Origin: Bettongia penicillata ogilbyi
Lineage: Eukaryota; Chordata; Mammalia; Diprotodontia; Potoroidae
DNA length: 64,000 nt
Direction of reading: 5' to 3'
Assembly: GCA_023548195.1 (NCBI GenBank)
Contig: JAJHZJ010000531.1
Span: 6,435,900 to 6,499,899, forward strand
Shown here: piece after piece, positions 1 to 10,487 of the stretch
Numbering within the stretch: position 1 is the stretch's first letter
How the letters are laid out: every line of letters begins with the position of its first letter
The notes under the pieces: model-generated
Told to the model about the DNA's origin: nothing
Databases searched by the model: none
The model's input: the letters and a program-made list of their open reading frames with translations, nothing else
Made by a program: the position numbers and the translations under genes

Positions 1-410
1 CATTTGGCTAATTATGCTTTTTAAAGCATTCTTCTCACTGGCTTTTTGGACCTCTTTTTCCAATTGAATTAGTCTATTTTTGAAGCTGTTATTTTCTTCA
101 GCATTTTTTGGGGTCTCCTTTAGGAAGCTGTTGACTTGTGTTTCATGATTTTCTTGCATCACTTTCATTTCTCTTACAAATTTTTCCTCCACCTCCCTTA
201 TTTGATTTTCAAAATCCTTTTTGAGCTCTTCCATGGCCTGAGACCATTGCATATTTATTTGGGAGATTTTGGATGCATACACCTTGACTTTTTGGTCTTC
301 CTCTGATCATATGCATTGTTCTTCCTCACCTGAAAGGATAGAAGAAAATACCTGCTCACCAAGAAAGTAGCTTTCTATAATCTTATTTTTTTCCCACTTT
401 CTGGGTATTT
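1..410 (-). pseudogene. L1 ORF1 N-terminal remnant
   Basis: This is a minus-strand remnant of L1 ORF1p, the trimeric RNA-binding chaperone of LINE-1. Only the N-terminal segment and part of the coiled coil are inside the window. The codon aligned with the ORF1 start of the other copies (around 408-410) reads ATA instead of ATG, and no long open frame survives. It is not expected to be translated. Confidence 0.75.
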
Positions 411-1085
411 TCCCAGCCATTTACTTGACTTCTGAGTCCTTTGTTAAGAGGAAGGTATAGTCTTGGGATTTGTAACTTCTCAGATCCTATGAAGTGGCAC
501 AGTCAAGGAAGAGGAGTTTACTCCTCTCCTGGCCTGCACTCTTGTCTGAGCAACAACATGCACTCTGTTCTGCCCAGTATCTGCAAGTAAAATTCCCTCT
601 CCACAACCACCTGGAGCCTCCAGCTGCACCATGCCAGCCAGCACTCTTCCTCACCCCAGGGCCACCACTCAGGGCTGAGATCCAGATTAGCCACTCAGTT
701 CCTCCTGGGGCTTTAGGCTAAGGACTCCAAAAATGGATGGTGCTGCAGCAGTGGCTGCTGCTGGTGGGGCCAGATTGTGTTCCCTTCTCACCCAGGTGAA
801 AGAGCTTTCTCACTGACCTTTGAAGCTGTGTCTGGCATTTTTTGGTTGAGGAATTTGGGAACTGTAGCTGCTGCTGGGGATTCTGCCCCTGAGGCCTGCT
901 CTAGTCCTGTCCCTGTCTGGTGTGATGGACCCTTCCTGTCAGCCTTCCAGGTTGTCTCGTGCTGGAAATCTCTTTCATTATATTTTGTGGCTTCTGCTGC
1001 CCTAGAATTTGTTTAGAGACATTTTTATAGGTATTTTATGGACTATGGGAGGAAGCTTCTACAGGTCTGTCCTTCTACCTGGCAA
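1..1085 (-). mobile_element. E1: old ORF1-bearing L1/HAL1 element, 5' part
   Basis: Read on the minus strand this is a LINE-1 5' UTR (about 1085 down to 420) followed by the N-terminal coiled-coil part of ORF1, which runs off the left edge. The ORF1 text (phrases reading KKDFE and EVQKA-like heptads on the minus strand) and the 5' UTR order match the better copies at 8635, 43242 and 46717, but with many substitutions and indels, so it is the oldest of the four. The 5' boundary is blurred near 1078-1088. Its 3' end is outside the window, so whether it had ORF2 is unknown. Confidence 0.8.
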
Positions 1086-1119
1086 CCAATTTAGATCACA
1101 ACCCCACCATCCCGTAATA

Positions 1120-1225
1120 GACTATCTTGATGTGGGTTTGGTTTTTCTTTGTATCTCTAGCACCTGGCACAGTACCTGGCACATAATTAAGTGCTTGATA
1201 ATTGCCTATTGATTGCTTGATTGCT
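1120..1225 (+). repeat. L2-type 3' tail
   Basis: The text 'ctagcacctggcacagtacctggcacataattaagtgcttgataa' resembles the conserved 3' end of L2/MIR-type repeats. Confidence 0.6.
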
Positions 1226-1599
1226 ATGGCTAAAACATTCATTATTTGATGACCAATCTTCCGGTGATCTCTGAACTTAGCTAGTCTAGTCCTTAAATGG
1301 TAAACATATAAGACATTAGGTCTGTACTTCAAGTGTTTCTAGATCTTGACATATTTTGCACTATTCTGAAATCAATGTCAACCATATGTCAAAATGAAAC
1401 CTTGAAGTAAGACTTTTTTCTCTTTGGATACTACTTTCCTGATTACGATTTTTTAACAACCATCCAAAAACAGATATAATAGTAGATATAATAATGTGAC
1501 TGTCCTGTCATCAGTTAGAAGTTCCTTTCCAAAAACAGCAGAGCATTTGGCAATTTCTTGTCTTGTTGACAGTTTGAGAGTTGAGTTCTCAGAACAGCC

Positions 1600-2110
1600 A
1601 ATCAATAATTAGCAAGCATTTATTAAGTTCCTCCCTTTTTCAAGGTACTGTGCTAGGTTCTGGAAATACAAAGATGAAAATAAAATAGACCCTGACTTCA
1701 AGGAGCTTATATTTTATAAAGAAGGGAGAGAAAAGAATTAGAGGAACTGTCACTCAACTGTTTGATGGACCTGTAATCTCATCTATTTGGGAGATCCTTC
1801 CAATGATGCAGTTCAGAATCCTCATATGCCTGCCTGCCCTGTGAGACTCCTGCCCACCTTCTTGTGTTCCACCAATGTACTTGAGGCCTTCCTTACCTCC
1901 ACAACTTGGCACAAATCTACCTTTAAATAATTAATCTAATTAATCAATCAACAAGCATTTTATTAAGTGACACTATGTATTGGGCATCATGGTAAGCACT
2001 AGGGTTAAAAAGACAAAAAAAGTTTACCCTAACAAGAATATGCACATATGTGAGAATATAAAAAGTAATATTGGAAGAAAAAGACATTACATAGGGAGAC
2101 CATGAATTGA
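1600..2110. repeat. Two L2-type fragments
   Basis: At 1605-1745 and 1935-2030 there are two decayed copies of the motif 'caagcatttattaag...gtactgtgctaggt...ggaaatacaaagatgaa', common in ancient L2-type repeats. Unassigned sequence lies between them. Confidence 0.5.
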
Positions 2111-2129
2111 GTGAGACCAGCAATGGTAA

Positions 2130-2425
2130 TTCAGAATACCTTTTCTACCTCACCTCTATCTCTATCAAACAACACATTTACTTGTATCTTTTCCTAGTTT
2201 CTCCAGCTTCAGTGTCTTCTACCTAAAATATTTACCTCATTCTGTATGTGCTTTGTAAGTATTTGTATATAGGGTATTTTCTATATGTGTTGTTGCTTCA
2301 CATAGAATGTTCCTTGAAGTCAGGAACAGTTTCAATTTTTGTATTTGTATCAGCATCTTAAACATTCCTGGTTCACAGTAAGCATTTAATAAATGTTTGC
2401 TGATGGATTGATGGAGCTTTTATTA
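2130..2425 (+). repeat. L2 3' end
   Basis: A pyrimidine-rich stretch ends in the typical L2 tail 'gttccttgaagtcaggaac ... agcatttaataaatgtttgctga'. It is non-coding in its present state. The next 0.87 kb (2430-3290) is AT-rich and holds nothing I can assign. Confidence 0.65.
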
Positions 2426-3294
2426 AACTTATTTTCCCACCCACTGATTCTTATTTTATGAGGTGATATTGTTTATGTTATTTCTTTGTCCTCCCCTATA
2501 AGAGTTCATAATTGAATTATAAATTCATTCTAAATTCGGGTTGTCTTGACTGCCAAATATATCCCTTTGGTAAAGAGATTACCAATAATTTCTGTGCCCT
2601 TCCCCTTCCTATTGTGGCAGTTATTTTTTATCAGGTAAACTTCCTTAGGTAGTATAATAATCTGAAGTATTTGTTCTTCTATCCAATTTCCAATTTTTCA
2701 GCACCAAGAGTTCTTTTAAACAGGTCAGATTATATGTGATTGGTATAATTATACATTCTACCTTCTTGTTTTTATTCTTTCAATTTGTTATTGATTTTTA
2801 TCTTTGCTCTTATTAATCAGTTGTCAGACTGTACACAGAAAACTAATTTGAGTTTAAATAATTTCTATACTGGTAACTATTTGTTTCCAGCTTTAAAATG
2901 TCAGCAATTTTATTTTTATGGTATTATTTGATGCTAAACAAATCATTGTCCCCTGACTCACTTCCTTCACTGTCATCTACAAGGCTTCTCTTCTTTTTTA
3001 GTACTGAACCATGTTTTCTGCCATTCCATATTCTTTAATGCTTTAACAATCCTAAACATCAAATCAAATAAACAGTTGGTGTCTGGCCATAATAATCTTG
3101 CAAGCATACCTTTAATTCCAAGTATAGAAAAATGTTTGAGTTAAGAAAGAATATCAACAACTACACCAATTATCTTCAGCTTATATAATTTTTATTTTGT
3201 ATCTATCTTTATAATTTTGTGTCTATTTCCTAATTCAATGTGGATTCATGTTTTACTTCAACGATAAAAGAATTTTCTATTTAATAAATATATG

Positions 3295-4030
3295 TCCCTG
3301 ATTGATAAATGGTCAAAGTACATGAACAGGCAATTTTCTGATGAAGAAAAAAGTATATATAGCCACATGAAAAAAAATGCTGTAAATTATTGTTGATTTG
3401 AGAAGTGGAAATTAAAACAACCCTGAAATACCATCTCACACTTATCATAATGGCACATGAGAGGAGGGGAAAATGACAAATGTGGAGAGGATATGGAAAA
3501 ATTGGGACACTAATACGCTGTTGGTAGAATTGTAAACTGATCCAGTCATTTTGGAAGGCAATTTGGAATTATGCCCAAAGAATTATAAAACTTCATATAC
3601 CGTTTGATCCAGCAGTACCACTATTAGGTCTGTTTCCTAAGGTGATCAAGGAAAAAGGAAAAGAACCTATGTGTTCTAACATATTTATAGCAGCTCTCGT
3701 TGTGGTGGCAAAGAACTGGAAGAGGAGATGCCCATAAATTAAGGAATGGATGGATAAGTTGTGTGATATGTTTGTGATGGAATACTACTGTAGTATAAGA
3801 AATGATAAGCAGGTTAGTTTTGAGAAAGATGTGGAAAGATGTAAATTAAATAATGCAGAGAGAAATGAGCAGAAGCAAGGGAACACTGAACATAGTAACA
3901 GCAATATTATTTGAAGAGTCACTGGGAAAGACAATTATGGGTAATAAAATCATTCAAATTAACTAAAAAGGACTTGGGAAGAAAATACTATCCACCTTTA
4001 GAGAAAGAACTGATATATAGAAGTATGTAT
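3295..4030 (+). mobile_element. 5'-truncated L1, 3' UTR
   Basis: The landmarks of the long L1 3' UTR appear in order: 'aataccatctcacacttatc', 'gttggtagaattgtaaactga', 'ccgtttgatccagcagtacc', 'atatttatagcagctctcgttgtggtggcaaagaactgg' (split), 'gatggaatactactgtagtat' and 'actatccacctttagagaaag'. No open reading frame remains. Confidence 0.8.
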
Positions 4031-4112
4031 TTATGGTGTGTGTATGTATATGTGTATAACATAATATATACATGTATATACACACGTGTATGTGTGCATA
4101 CTCACACACACT
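4031..4112. repeat. Degenerate TG/TA microsatellite
   Basis: Alternating tgtgta, tatata and cacaca blocks follow directly on the L1 remnant and probably grew from its end. Confidence 0.75.
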
Positions 4113-4350
4113 TTGTTGTGGAATAGTTGATAGACAACTGGTCTTGGAATTAGGAAGATCTGACCAAATCCTTCTGAAGCCTCCTGGCTAACCCTGGGTA
4201 AGTAACTTAACATCTCAGTGCCCTCAGGCAACTCTTCCAGGATGATAAATTGCAAAGCAGGTCCTATCTGAGCATCATAAAAGGAGTCCCTCATTGGGAG
4301 CTTCCTTACAATGATAAAACCATATCCAAGTTCAGACCAATAAAATGATA
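4113..4350 (+). repeat. CORE-SINE
   Basis: Marsupial SINE with the landmarks 'ccctgggtaagtaacttaac', 'ctcagtgccctcaggcaact', 'ataaattgcaaagcaggtcc' and 'ggagtccctcattgggag'. The tRNA-derived head is degraded. Confidence 0.75.
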
Positions 4351-4357
4351 TATAATA

Positions 4358-4425
4358 TGTGTGTGTATATATATATACATATATACACACATATATTTAT
4401 ATTTGTTATATAAGTGTATCTATTT
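4358..4425. repeat. TA/CA microsatellite
   Basis: Alternating tgtgtatatatatatac and cacacatatatt blocks follow the preceding SINE. From about 4430 to 5240 there is AT-rich DNA with no recognisable feature. Confidence 0.75.
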
Positions 4426-5244
4426 ACACACAATATTTAACCCATTTTAATGGGTCCTCAGTGATAAAGATTTAGCTATTTCACCTATCCTTATTATAGC
4501 TTAGTTTGGAAAAGTGCTGACCTAGAAGGTGTAAGTATAATTTGAGTCATTATGAAAACATAAAGGACTCAAATAATCTAGATGATGTAAAGAAAGTACC
4601 ATGCCCAGGAATTTAAAAAGTTAAATTGGATATGCTGTATAAGAAAGTTACTAAAGAGTTGCTATTTCTTTAAGAGTTTATTTGATTATTAAGTCAGAGT
4701 ATGTATATCTGCAGTAGGAGCTGCCTGAGGCTATTTTCACTTTTTAGAAATTTTGAAGTTTTGTTAAAATAACCATTAAAAGACTAATATTTAACATCAA
4801 CACAGCTTATTAAACTTGCTTATGAACTTTTTACATTTTAATTAATTTCAGTACATAAAGTGCTATAACCATTCTTTGTCTATTCATGCTCATTCACTTT
4901 TCCTTTTACACAGCCATAGAGGATCATGATGTACTGCATTATTTCATAACTAATTTGTGTCCTTTTATGTTTTTTATACTTGTCAGCCTTAAAAGCATAA
5001 GAGCATTCTAAATGTAACTATTAAAGTAACCATTCCCCTGTTGTTGTATGTCAAGCATATAGTGTGGCACTTGAGGATGACTGAAACGTGGCTAGTGTTG
5101 ATCTTGACTTTTTAAAATGTGAATATGTAGAAGAAATAGAAGACAGCAAGGCCCAAGGGAGCTCACAGGAGTGGAACTCACAGAGCCTTCAGTCTACCCA
5201 GCTAGTCCCCAGACTGCATGTTATCTCCCTGATTAGAATGTGAG

Positions 5245-5942
5245 CTCCTTCTATCCATTTTGGAGGATACTTTGAAACTATGCCCTAACAACTAATAAAC
5301 TACGCATATCCGTTGATCTAGCAATACTATTGCTGGGTCTGTGCCACAAAAAGATAAATAGATAAGTAAAAGGACCAGTATGTACAATAAAATATTTTAG
5401 CAGCTATTTCCTGCATCAACGAATTATAAACTGAAGAGGTGTCCGCTAATTGGGGAATGGTTGAACAAGTTACAATATTTGAATGTGAATATTAGTGTGC
5501 TGTAAGAAAGGGTGCAGAGGATTGTTTCAGGAAAATCTGGGAAGGCTTGTATGAACTGATGCAAAGTGAAGTGAGCAGAACCAGGAGAACAATTTACACA
5601 TAAAATTTTGTAAAGACCATCAGCTCTGAAAGTCTTAGGAACTCTGAATTGTACAATGACCAACCATGATTCCAGAGAACCTCAATAATGAAACAGCTCC
5701 CTACCTCCTGAGAGGTGCTAGACTCAGAGTATAGCGTAAGGCATGGGTTGTTTTGTTTTTGGTTTTTGTTTTGTTTTATTTTGTTTTTTTGACAAGGCCA
5801 ATGTGGGAATTTGTTTTGCTTGACTATACGTATTTGTAACAGGATATTTTGTTTTTCTTGCTTTCTCAACTGGGGTAGAGGAGGGTTGATATAGGAGATG
5901 GGAAGGAGAGAAGACAGATCTTTGAAAAATAAAATAAAAATT
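5245..5942 (+). mobile_element. 5'-truncated L1, 3' UTR with A-rich end
   Basis: This is a second L1 3' UTR copy, more complete than the one at 3295. It has 'ttggggaatggttgaacaag', 'gatgcaaagtgaagtgagca', 'gaaccaggagaacaatttac', a (TTTTG)n-like stretch at 5745-5790, and the terminal 'gaaaaataaaataaaaatta'. Confidence 0.85.
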
Positions 5943-5954
5943 AGCTTCTTTAGA

Positions 5955-6085
5955 AAAAGGAATATGAGCTCCTTGAGGGCAGAGGCCAGGCTTGGGGCTT
6001 TCTTTGTTTCTTCAGCATTTAGCACAGTGTGGCCACATAGTGAGCACCAAAAGTTTGTTGACTGAGATGGCAGCAATAGAGAAGC
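5955..6085 (+). repeat. L2 3' tail
   Basis: The text 'gagctccttgagggcagagg ... cagcatttagcacagtgtgg ... gttgactga' is the typical L2 terminal module. Sequence from 6090 to 6480 is unassigned. Confidence 0.65.
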
Positions 6086-6479
6086 AATCGATGGAGGGGG
6101 AACCATGAGACCTGAGGAGAAAAGGGCCATTTTATCTTTTCTGTAAATATCTAGACATGGGAACTCTATTCTGACCTTTCCAGAAGAAACTAGAAACAAG
6201 TCAAAAAGAAATCTGGGGGCAACTCAAAACTGAACCAGATCTGTGTAACTGCAAGCCAGGGTTTGGGCCACAGGTTATTTGTATATATCTCTTTTTTCCC
6301 TTCCCAAATTATAAGCTTTTTAAGGACAAGAACTAAGGGCCAGTTGCCCCCCACTATCATCTATTTCGATATAATTTTGAATCTCTCCTTATCTACTGAT
6401 TTATAAAGGTGATAAACAGCAGGCCATCTGATTTGCTCTAGGTAGAGTATACCCTCCCCTACCCCTCATGGGAAATCAG

Positions 6480-6550
6480 AAAGACAGAGAGAAGGAGGGA
6501 GGGAGAAGGAAGAAGGGGAGGGGGAAGGAGGGAGCATGGAAGGAGGAGTT
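6480..6550. repeat. Purine-rich low-complexity tract
   Basis: A run of gaaggagg/ggagggagaag units with almost no pyrimidines on the plus strand. Confidence 0.85.
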
Positions 6551-6859
6551 AAGGATTTGTCTCTTTTTAAACTGACTCAATGCCCTGCCCCCCATAGTCA
6601 TGGGGATGAGGGCAGGGACTGTGCAAGGTTTGCTGGGTCATTGCAAAGTGCCAAGTCCTTCTGACCTGAAAACATGTGAGCACATGTTTCCCTGGAAGTG
6701 GCTGAGACACAGGCTCAGCATTCCACGGGTATGTTCAAGCCAGAGCAAACCACTGAGAGCTTGCTGTTTACCCAGGTTCCTTCCCTGCTGCCTAAAACCA
6801 TGTCTTGTCTCCCTATCCTTTAAAAAAAAAAAACAAAAAAACGCTCACTAGATCCCATT

Positions 6860-7870
6860 ATCTTTGATAGTCCTATATCTTTTCTGCCTTTCTCATCCAA
6901 ACTTGCAAAAGTTGTCTACACTTGATGTCTCTACTTCCTTTCCTCTCATTTCAAAATGCTCTGGAATCTGGTTTCCAGCCTCATCTTTCAACTGCAGCTG
7001 TTCTACCCAGCTGACCCCTTAATTGATGTATCTAATAGCCTTTTCTCAATCATGTCTTTCTTGACCTCTCTGTAACATTTGGCAGTATTGATCACCATCT
7101 CCTCCTGGATACTGTTCTCTCCTAGCCCTCCTTCTGTCTGTCTGACCACATCTTCTCATTTTCTTTTGCTGATTCTTCCTGTCATGTGCACTAACGGTGG
7201 GTTTCCCCCAAGCTTCTGTCTTGGATCCTCTTCTCTTTATTCTCTATACTGCCACCCATTGATCTCATCAGTTCCCATAGGTTAAATTATTATCTCTATG
7301 CAGATAATTCCTAAATCTACATATTCAGCTCTGATTTCTCTCCCATATCACTGACTTTTGAACATTTCAAATTGTATGACCCTTAAGCATCTCAAACTCA
7401 GAATGTCTGAAATATAACTTCTTATGTTCTTCCTTCAAACATATCCCTCTCCCAAACTTCCCTACCACTGTAAAGAACATCACTATTCTTCCAGTAACCT
7501 TGGTTAATAGCCTCCATGTCATGCTTAATTCTTACTATCTCTCATGCCACATACAAAGCAGTTGCTAAGTCTTGTCTTTCATATCTCCACAACACCTCTG
7601 ATACCTCCCCTTCTCTGCTCTCCTGTCTGCCATTCTCATTCAAGCCCTCCCTCCCCACCTATTCAATAGCCCAGTAGTTGCCCCTGCCTCAATTCTCTCC
7701 TTACTCCAATCTTTCACATGATTGCCAAAGTGATGACCATGTCAGGTGTGACCATGTCACTACCCTGTTAAGTAAACACCAATGGCTCACTATTGCCTCA
7801 AGGATTAAATGGTTGGAGCAAATATATGTAGTGTCTGGGACTACTTCCTCAATTCTCACTTGCCCTGGAT
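6860..7870 (+). mobile_element. L2 remnant, pol 3' part
   Basis: A long plus-strand stretch matches the 3' part of L2 ORF2 in order: 'ttgatcaccatctcctcctgg', 'cttggatcctcttctcttta', 'attgatctcatcagttccca', 'atgcagataattcctaaatc', 'gcatctcaaactcagaatgt', and 'caatggctcactattgcctc'. Stops and frameshifts occur throughout, so no function is expected. The following 0.6 kb (7870-8470) is unassigned. Confidence 0.75.
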
Positions 7871-8469
7871 CTTAAAGGGCAGCTGACTACTTCCCCATGG
7901 GGTTCTAGAGTTAAACCTGAGCAGTTGGGTTTCTAGTACTATCCCTCACAAGTCCCCATAGGCATACTTCTCATTGGTTATCAGATTTAATTAGCTTTTA
8001 GAAAGGCTATTTTCAAAGTAGATATAGCAAGGACAGTTGCTATAAAAACAGTTCATCTATTTGGAGGGCACACTTTTTTGCACACATAAGATCACTGGGA
8101 TAAGTGGGCTCAAACTTAGAGCACAAAGCTAATGAGGCATATGTTCAGATGGCCAAGGGTATCTTTGGGAATGCTCTGTGTCCTTTGTGAGACTTCAAGA
8201 AGTTCCCAGTAGAAGTAAGTCTCCTAGAAGTAGGTCTCCTGGGCTTCAAGGGTCATTGTCTTTATAGATTCCATAGCCTGAAATCCTCTGCCTGCCCTTG
8301 GGGAGGGGTGGATCCCACTCTGAGGCTGCCTTTCCCTAACATCTGATGTAATCTCAGTGTTAGGCTGCTGTTCCAGGGATTGGCTATTGGCTCTGGTGAA
8401 CAGTGCTGCTCCAGATCTTCTGACCTTTGAAATTCACAAGGGTATCACCTGGCCAAGAGAAGGTGTTGG

Positions 8470-8634
8470 AGATAGGGGATGAGAGAGAAAGAGAGAGGGG
8501 GGAGGGAGAGAGAGGCAGAGACACTGAGAGACAGAGATGAAGCAAGAGAAAGGAGGAGAGGGAAAAAGAGATACACAAAGGAGAAGAGGCAGAGAAAGGA
8601 GGAGAGAGACAGGAGAAGAAAGAGGCAGAAACAG
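8470..8634. repeat. GA-rich purine tract, left half
   Basis: About 165 bp made of gaga, ggaga and gaggcaga units. It is the left part of one tract interrupted by the E2 insertion; the right part resumes at 11539. Confidence 0.9.
8617..8634 (+). repeat. Target-site duplication of E2, left copy
   Basis: The 18-bp string agaaagaggcagaaacag directly precedes E2 and recurs unchanged directly after its poly-A. Confidence 0.9.
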
Positions 8635-9389
8635 GGGGGGCAGAGCCAAGATGGTGGAGTAGAGAGATGCACGTTTATGAGCTCCGAACCCACAACCCAC
8701 AGAAGTAAGGTAAAAAGAGATCCCCATAAATTCTGAATCACTGCAGGGGATGCATAAACATAGGGGAAGAGATTTCCGTTCCAGGGAGCCCTGGAGAGCC
8801 GTCCACAGAGTCCGTCGCGCCCCGGAAAGCGGACCCCACCCCAGCGCTGCCCTGTCCGGGCCCCAGAGAAGCTGATCCGAGCAGGCTTCAGGGACGGAAG
8901 CTCCGGCAGCCGGGAAAGTCCCTCCGCCCACAGAAGCTATAGGTCAGTGAGAGAGAAGGCTGGCCTGGACGAGAGGGGGAGCGAAGTGTCTCTGTGACTC
9001 GGGCCCCCTCGGGAGGAAGCGGCCGCGGCAGAGACGGGGGGTAGGAAGTGGTGGAGGCAGAGGCGTGGGCGGCAGCAGAGGCAGCAGTGACGGTGGCCCG
9101 GACTCCCCCAGCAGCAGGCAGGATCTTCATTAATGAAAGTCTCTGCATAAACAACCTGAGGGAGCTGAGCCTGGGAGACTGGCCCTGCCCCACTCCTCTC
9201 TATTACTGAAGGTCTCTGCATAAAGCCCCTGAGGGAGCTGAGCCTGGGAGGCGGCCCTGCCCCCACCCCAGCACCTGAACTACAGCTTGCTGCGGAAAGC
9301 CCATTTGAACCTCAGACCCCAAGCACTGGCTGGGCGGATCTAGGCGGGGGTGGACAGGAATCTCAGAAGTCAAGTAGCTGGCTGGGAAA
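8635..9389 (+). promoter_or_regulatory. E2 5' UTR, presumed internal promoter
   Basis: GC- and CpG-rich leader, unlike its AT-rich surroundings, beginning with the 'gagccaagatggtggagtag' signature of marsupial L1 5' ends. L1 5' UTRs carry internal RNA polymerase II promoters; activity here is inferred. It contains a 73-bp direct repeat (9134-9279). Confidence 0.7.
9134..9279 (+). repeat. Tandem pair of 73-bp units in E2 5' UTR
   Basis: Two successive units begin 'tgaaagtctctgcataa' (9134) and 'tgaaggtctctgcataa' (9207). Each continues with 'cctgagggagctgagcctgg' and ends in 'ggccctgcccc'. Confidence 0.85.
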
Positions 9390-10487
9390 ATGCCTAGAAA
9401 AGGGAAGAAAAATAAGATTTTAGAGAGTTTTTTTGAACAGATGCAAATGATCCCGACTTCTGGATCTGATGAGGAAATATTCTTGCCATCAGGGAAAGAT
9501 GTGGAGGGCGGGCCCGCAGTACCCCAGACATCCCAGGGGGATGTCAGATGGGCTCAGGCCTTGGAGGAACTCAAAAAGGATTTTGAAAAGCAAGTTAAAC
9601 AGGTGGAGGAAAAACTGGGAAGAGAAATGACAGAGATGCAAGAAAAGTATGAAAAACGGGTCAATACCTTGGTAAAGGAGACCCAAAAAAATGCTGAGGA
9701 AAATAACACCTTGAAAAGTAGGCTCACTCAATTGGCAAAAGAGGTTCAAAAAGCCAATGAGGAGAAGAATGCTTTCAAAAGCAGAATGAGCCAAATGGAA
9801 AAAGAGGTTCAAAAGCTCACTGAAGATAATAGTTCTCTCAAAATTAGAATGGAACAGATGGAGTCTAACGACTTTACAAGAAACCAAGAAATCACCAAAC
9901 AAAACCAAAAGAACGAAAAAATGGAAGAGAATGTGAAATATCTCATGGGAAAAACAACTGACCTGGAAAATAGATCCAGGAGAGACAATTTAAAAATTAT
10001 GGGACTACCTGAAAGTCATGATCAAAAAAAGAGCGTAGACAACATCTTCCAAGAAATTATCAAGGAAAACTGCCCTGACATTCTAGAACCAGAGGGCAAA
10101 ATAAGTATTGAAAGAATCCATCGATCACCACCTGAAAGAGATCCAAAAAGAGAAACTCCTAGGAACATTGTGGCCAAATTCCAGAACTCCCAGCTCAAGG
10201 AGAAAATCTTGCAAGCAGCTAGAAAGAAACAATTCCAGTACTGTGGAAATACAATCAGGATAACTCAAGATCTAGCAGCTTCTACATTAAGGGATCGAAG
10301 GGCCTGGAATAGGATATTCCAGAAGTCAAAGGAACTAGGACTCAAACCAAGAATCACCTACCCAGCTAAACTGAGTATAATACTTCAGGGGAAAATATGG
10401 TGTTTCAATGAAACAGAGGACTTTCAAGCATTCTTGATGAAAAGACCAGAGCTGAAAAGAAAATTTGACTTTCAAACACAAGAATGA
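9390..10487 (+). CDS. Intact L1 ORF1p-like protein (365 aa)
   Basis: LINE-1 ORF1p is a trimeric nucleic-acid chaperone that coats the element's RNA in a cytoplasmic particle. Visible domains in order: a basic N-terminus (residues 1-9); a long charged coiled coil (about 55-195) with a 21-residue internal repeat (about 108-128 and 129-149); an RRM-like domain (about 199-292) beginning RRDNLKIMGLPE and including RNIVAKFQN; and a C-terminal domain (about 293-350) with LAASTLRDRRAW and YPAKLSI. The length, 365 aa, is near the usual 330-380. The start at 9390 follows the CpG-rich leader, and homologous ATGs occur in E3 and E4. There are no stops or frameshifts, unlike those two copies. No ORF2 follows. 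Whether it is expressed cannot be judged from sequence. Confidence 0.92.
   Translation: MPRKGKKNKILESFFEQMQMIPTSGSDEEIFLPSGKDVEGGPAVPQTSQGDVRWAQALEELKKDFEKQVKQVEEKLGREMTEMQEKYEKRVNTLVKETQKNAEENNTLKSRLTQLAKEVQKANEEKNAFKSRMSQMEKEVQKLTEDNSSLKIRMEQMESNDFTRNQEITKQNQKNEKMEENVKYLMGKTTDLENRSRRDNLKIMGLPESHDQKKSVDNIFQEIIKENCPDILEPEGKISIERIHRSPPERDPKRETPRNIVAKFQNSQLKEKILQAARKKQFQYCGNTIRITQDLAASTLRDRRAWNRIFQKSKELGLKPRITYPAKLSIILQGKIWCFNETEDFQAFLMKRPELKRKFDFQTQE

Noticed and set aside
5594..6199. 201-codon minus-strand open frame
   Set aside because: It is antisense to an L1 3' UTR and an L2 tail. The lysine/asparagine-rich middle comes from the TTTTG tract.
8434..9266. Minus- and plus-strand open frames before ORF1 of E2
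   Set aside because: They come from the GA-rich tract (Leu/Ser- or Arg/Glu-rich) and from the antisense of the 5' UTR.
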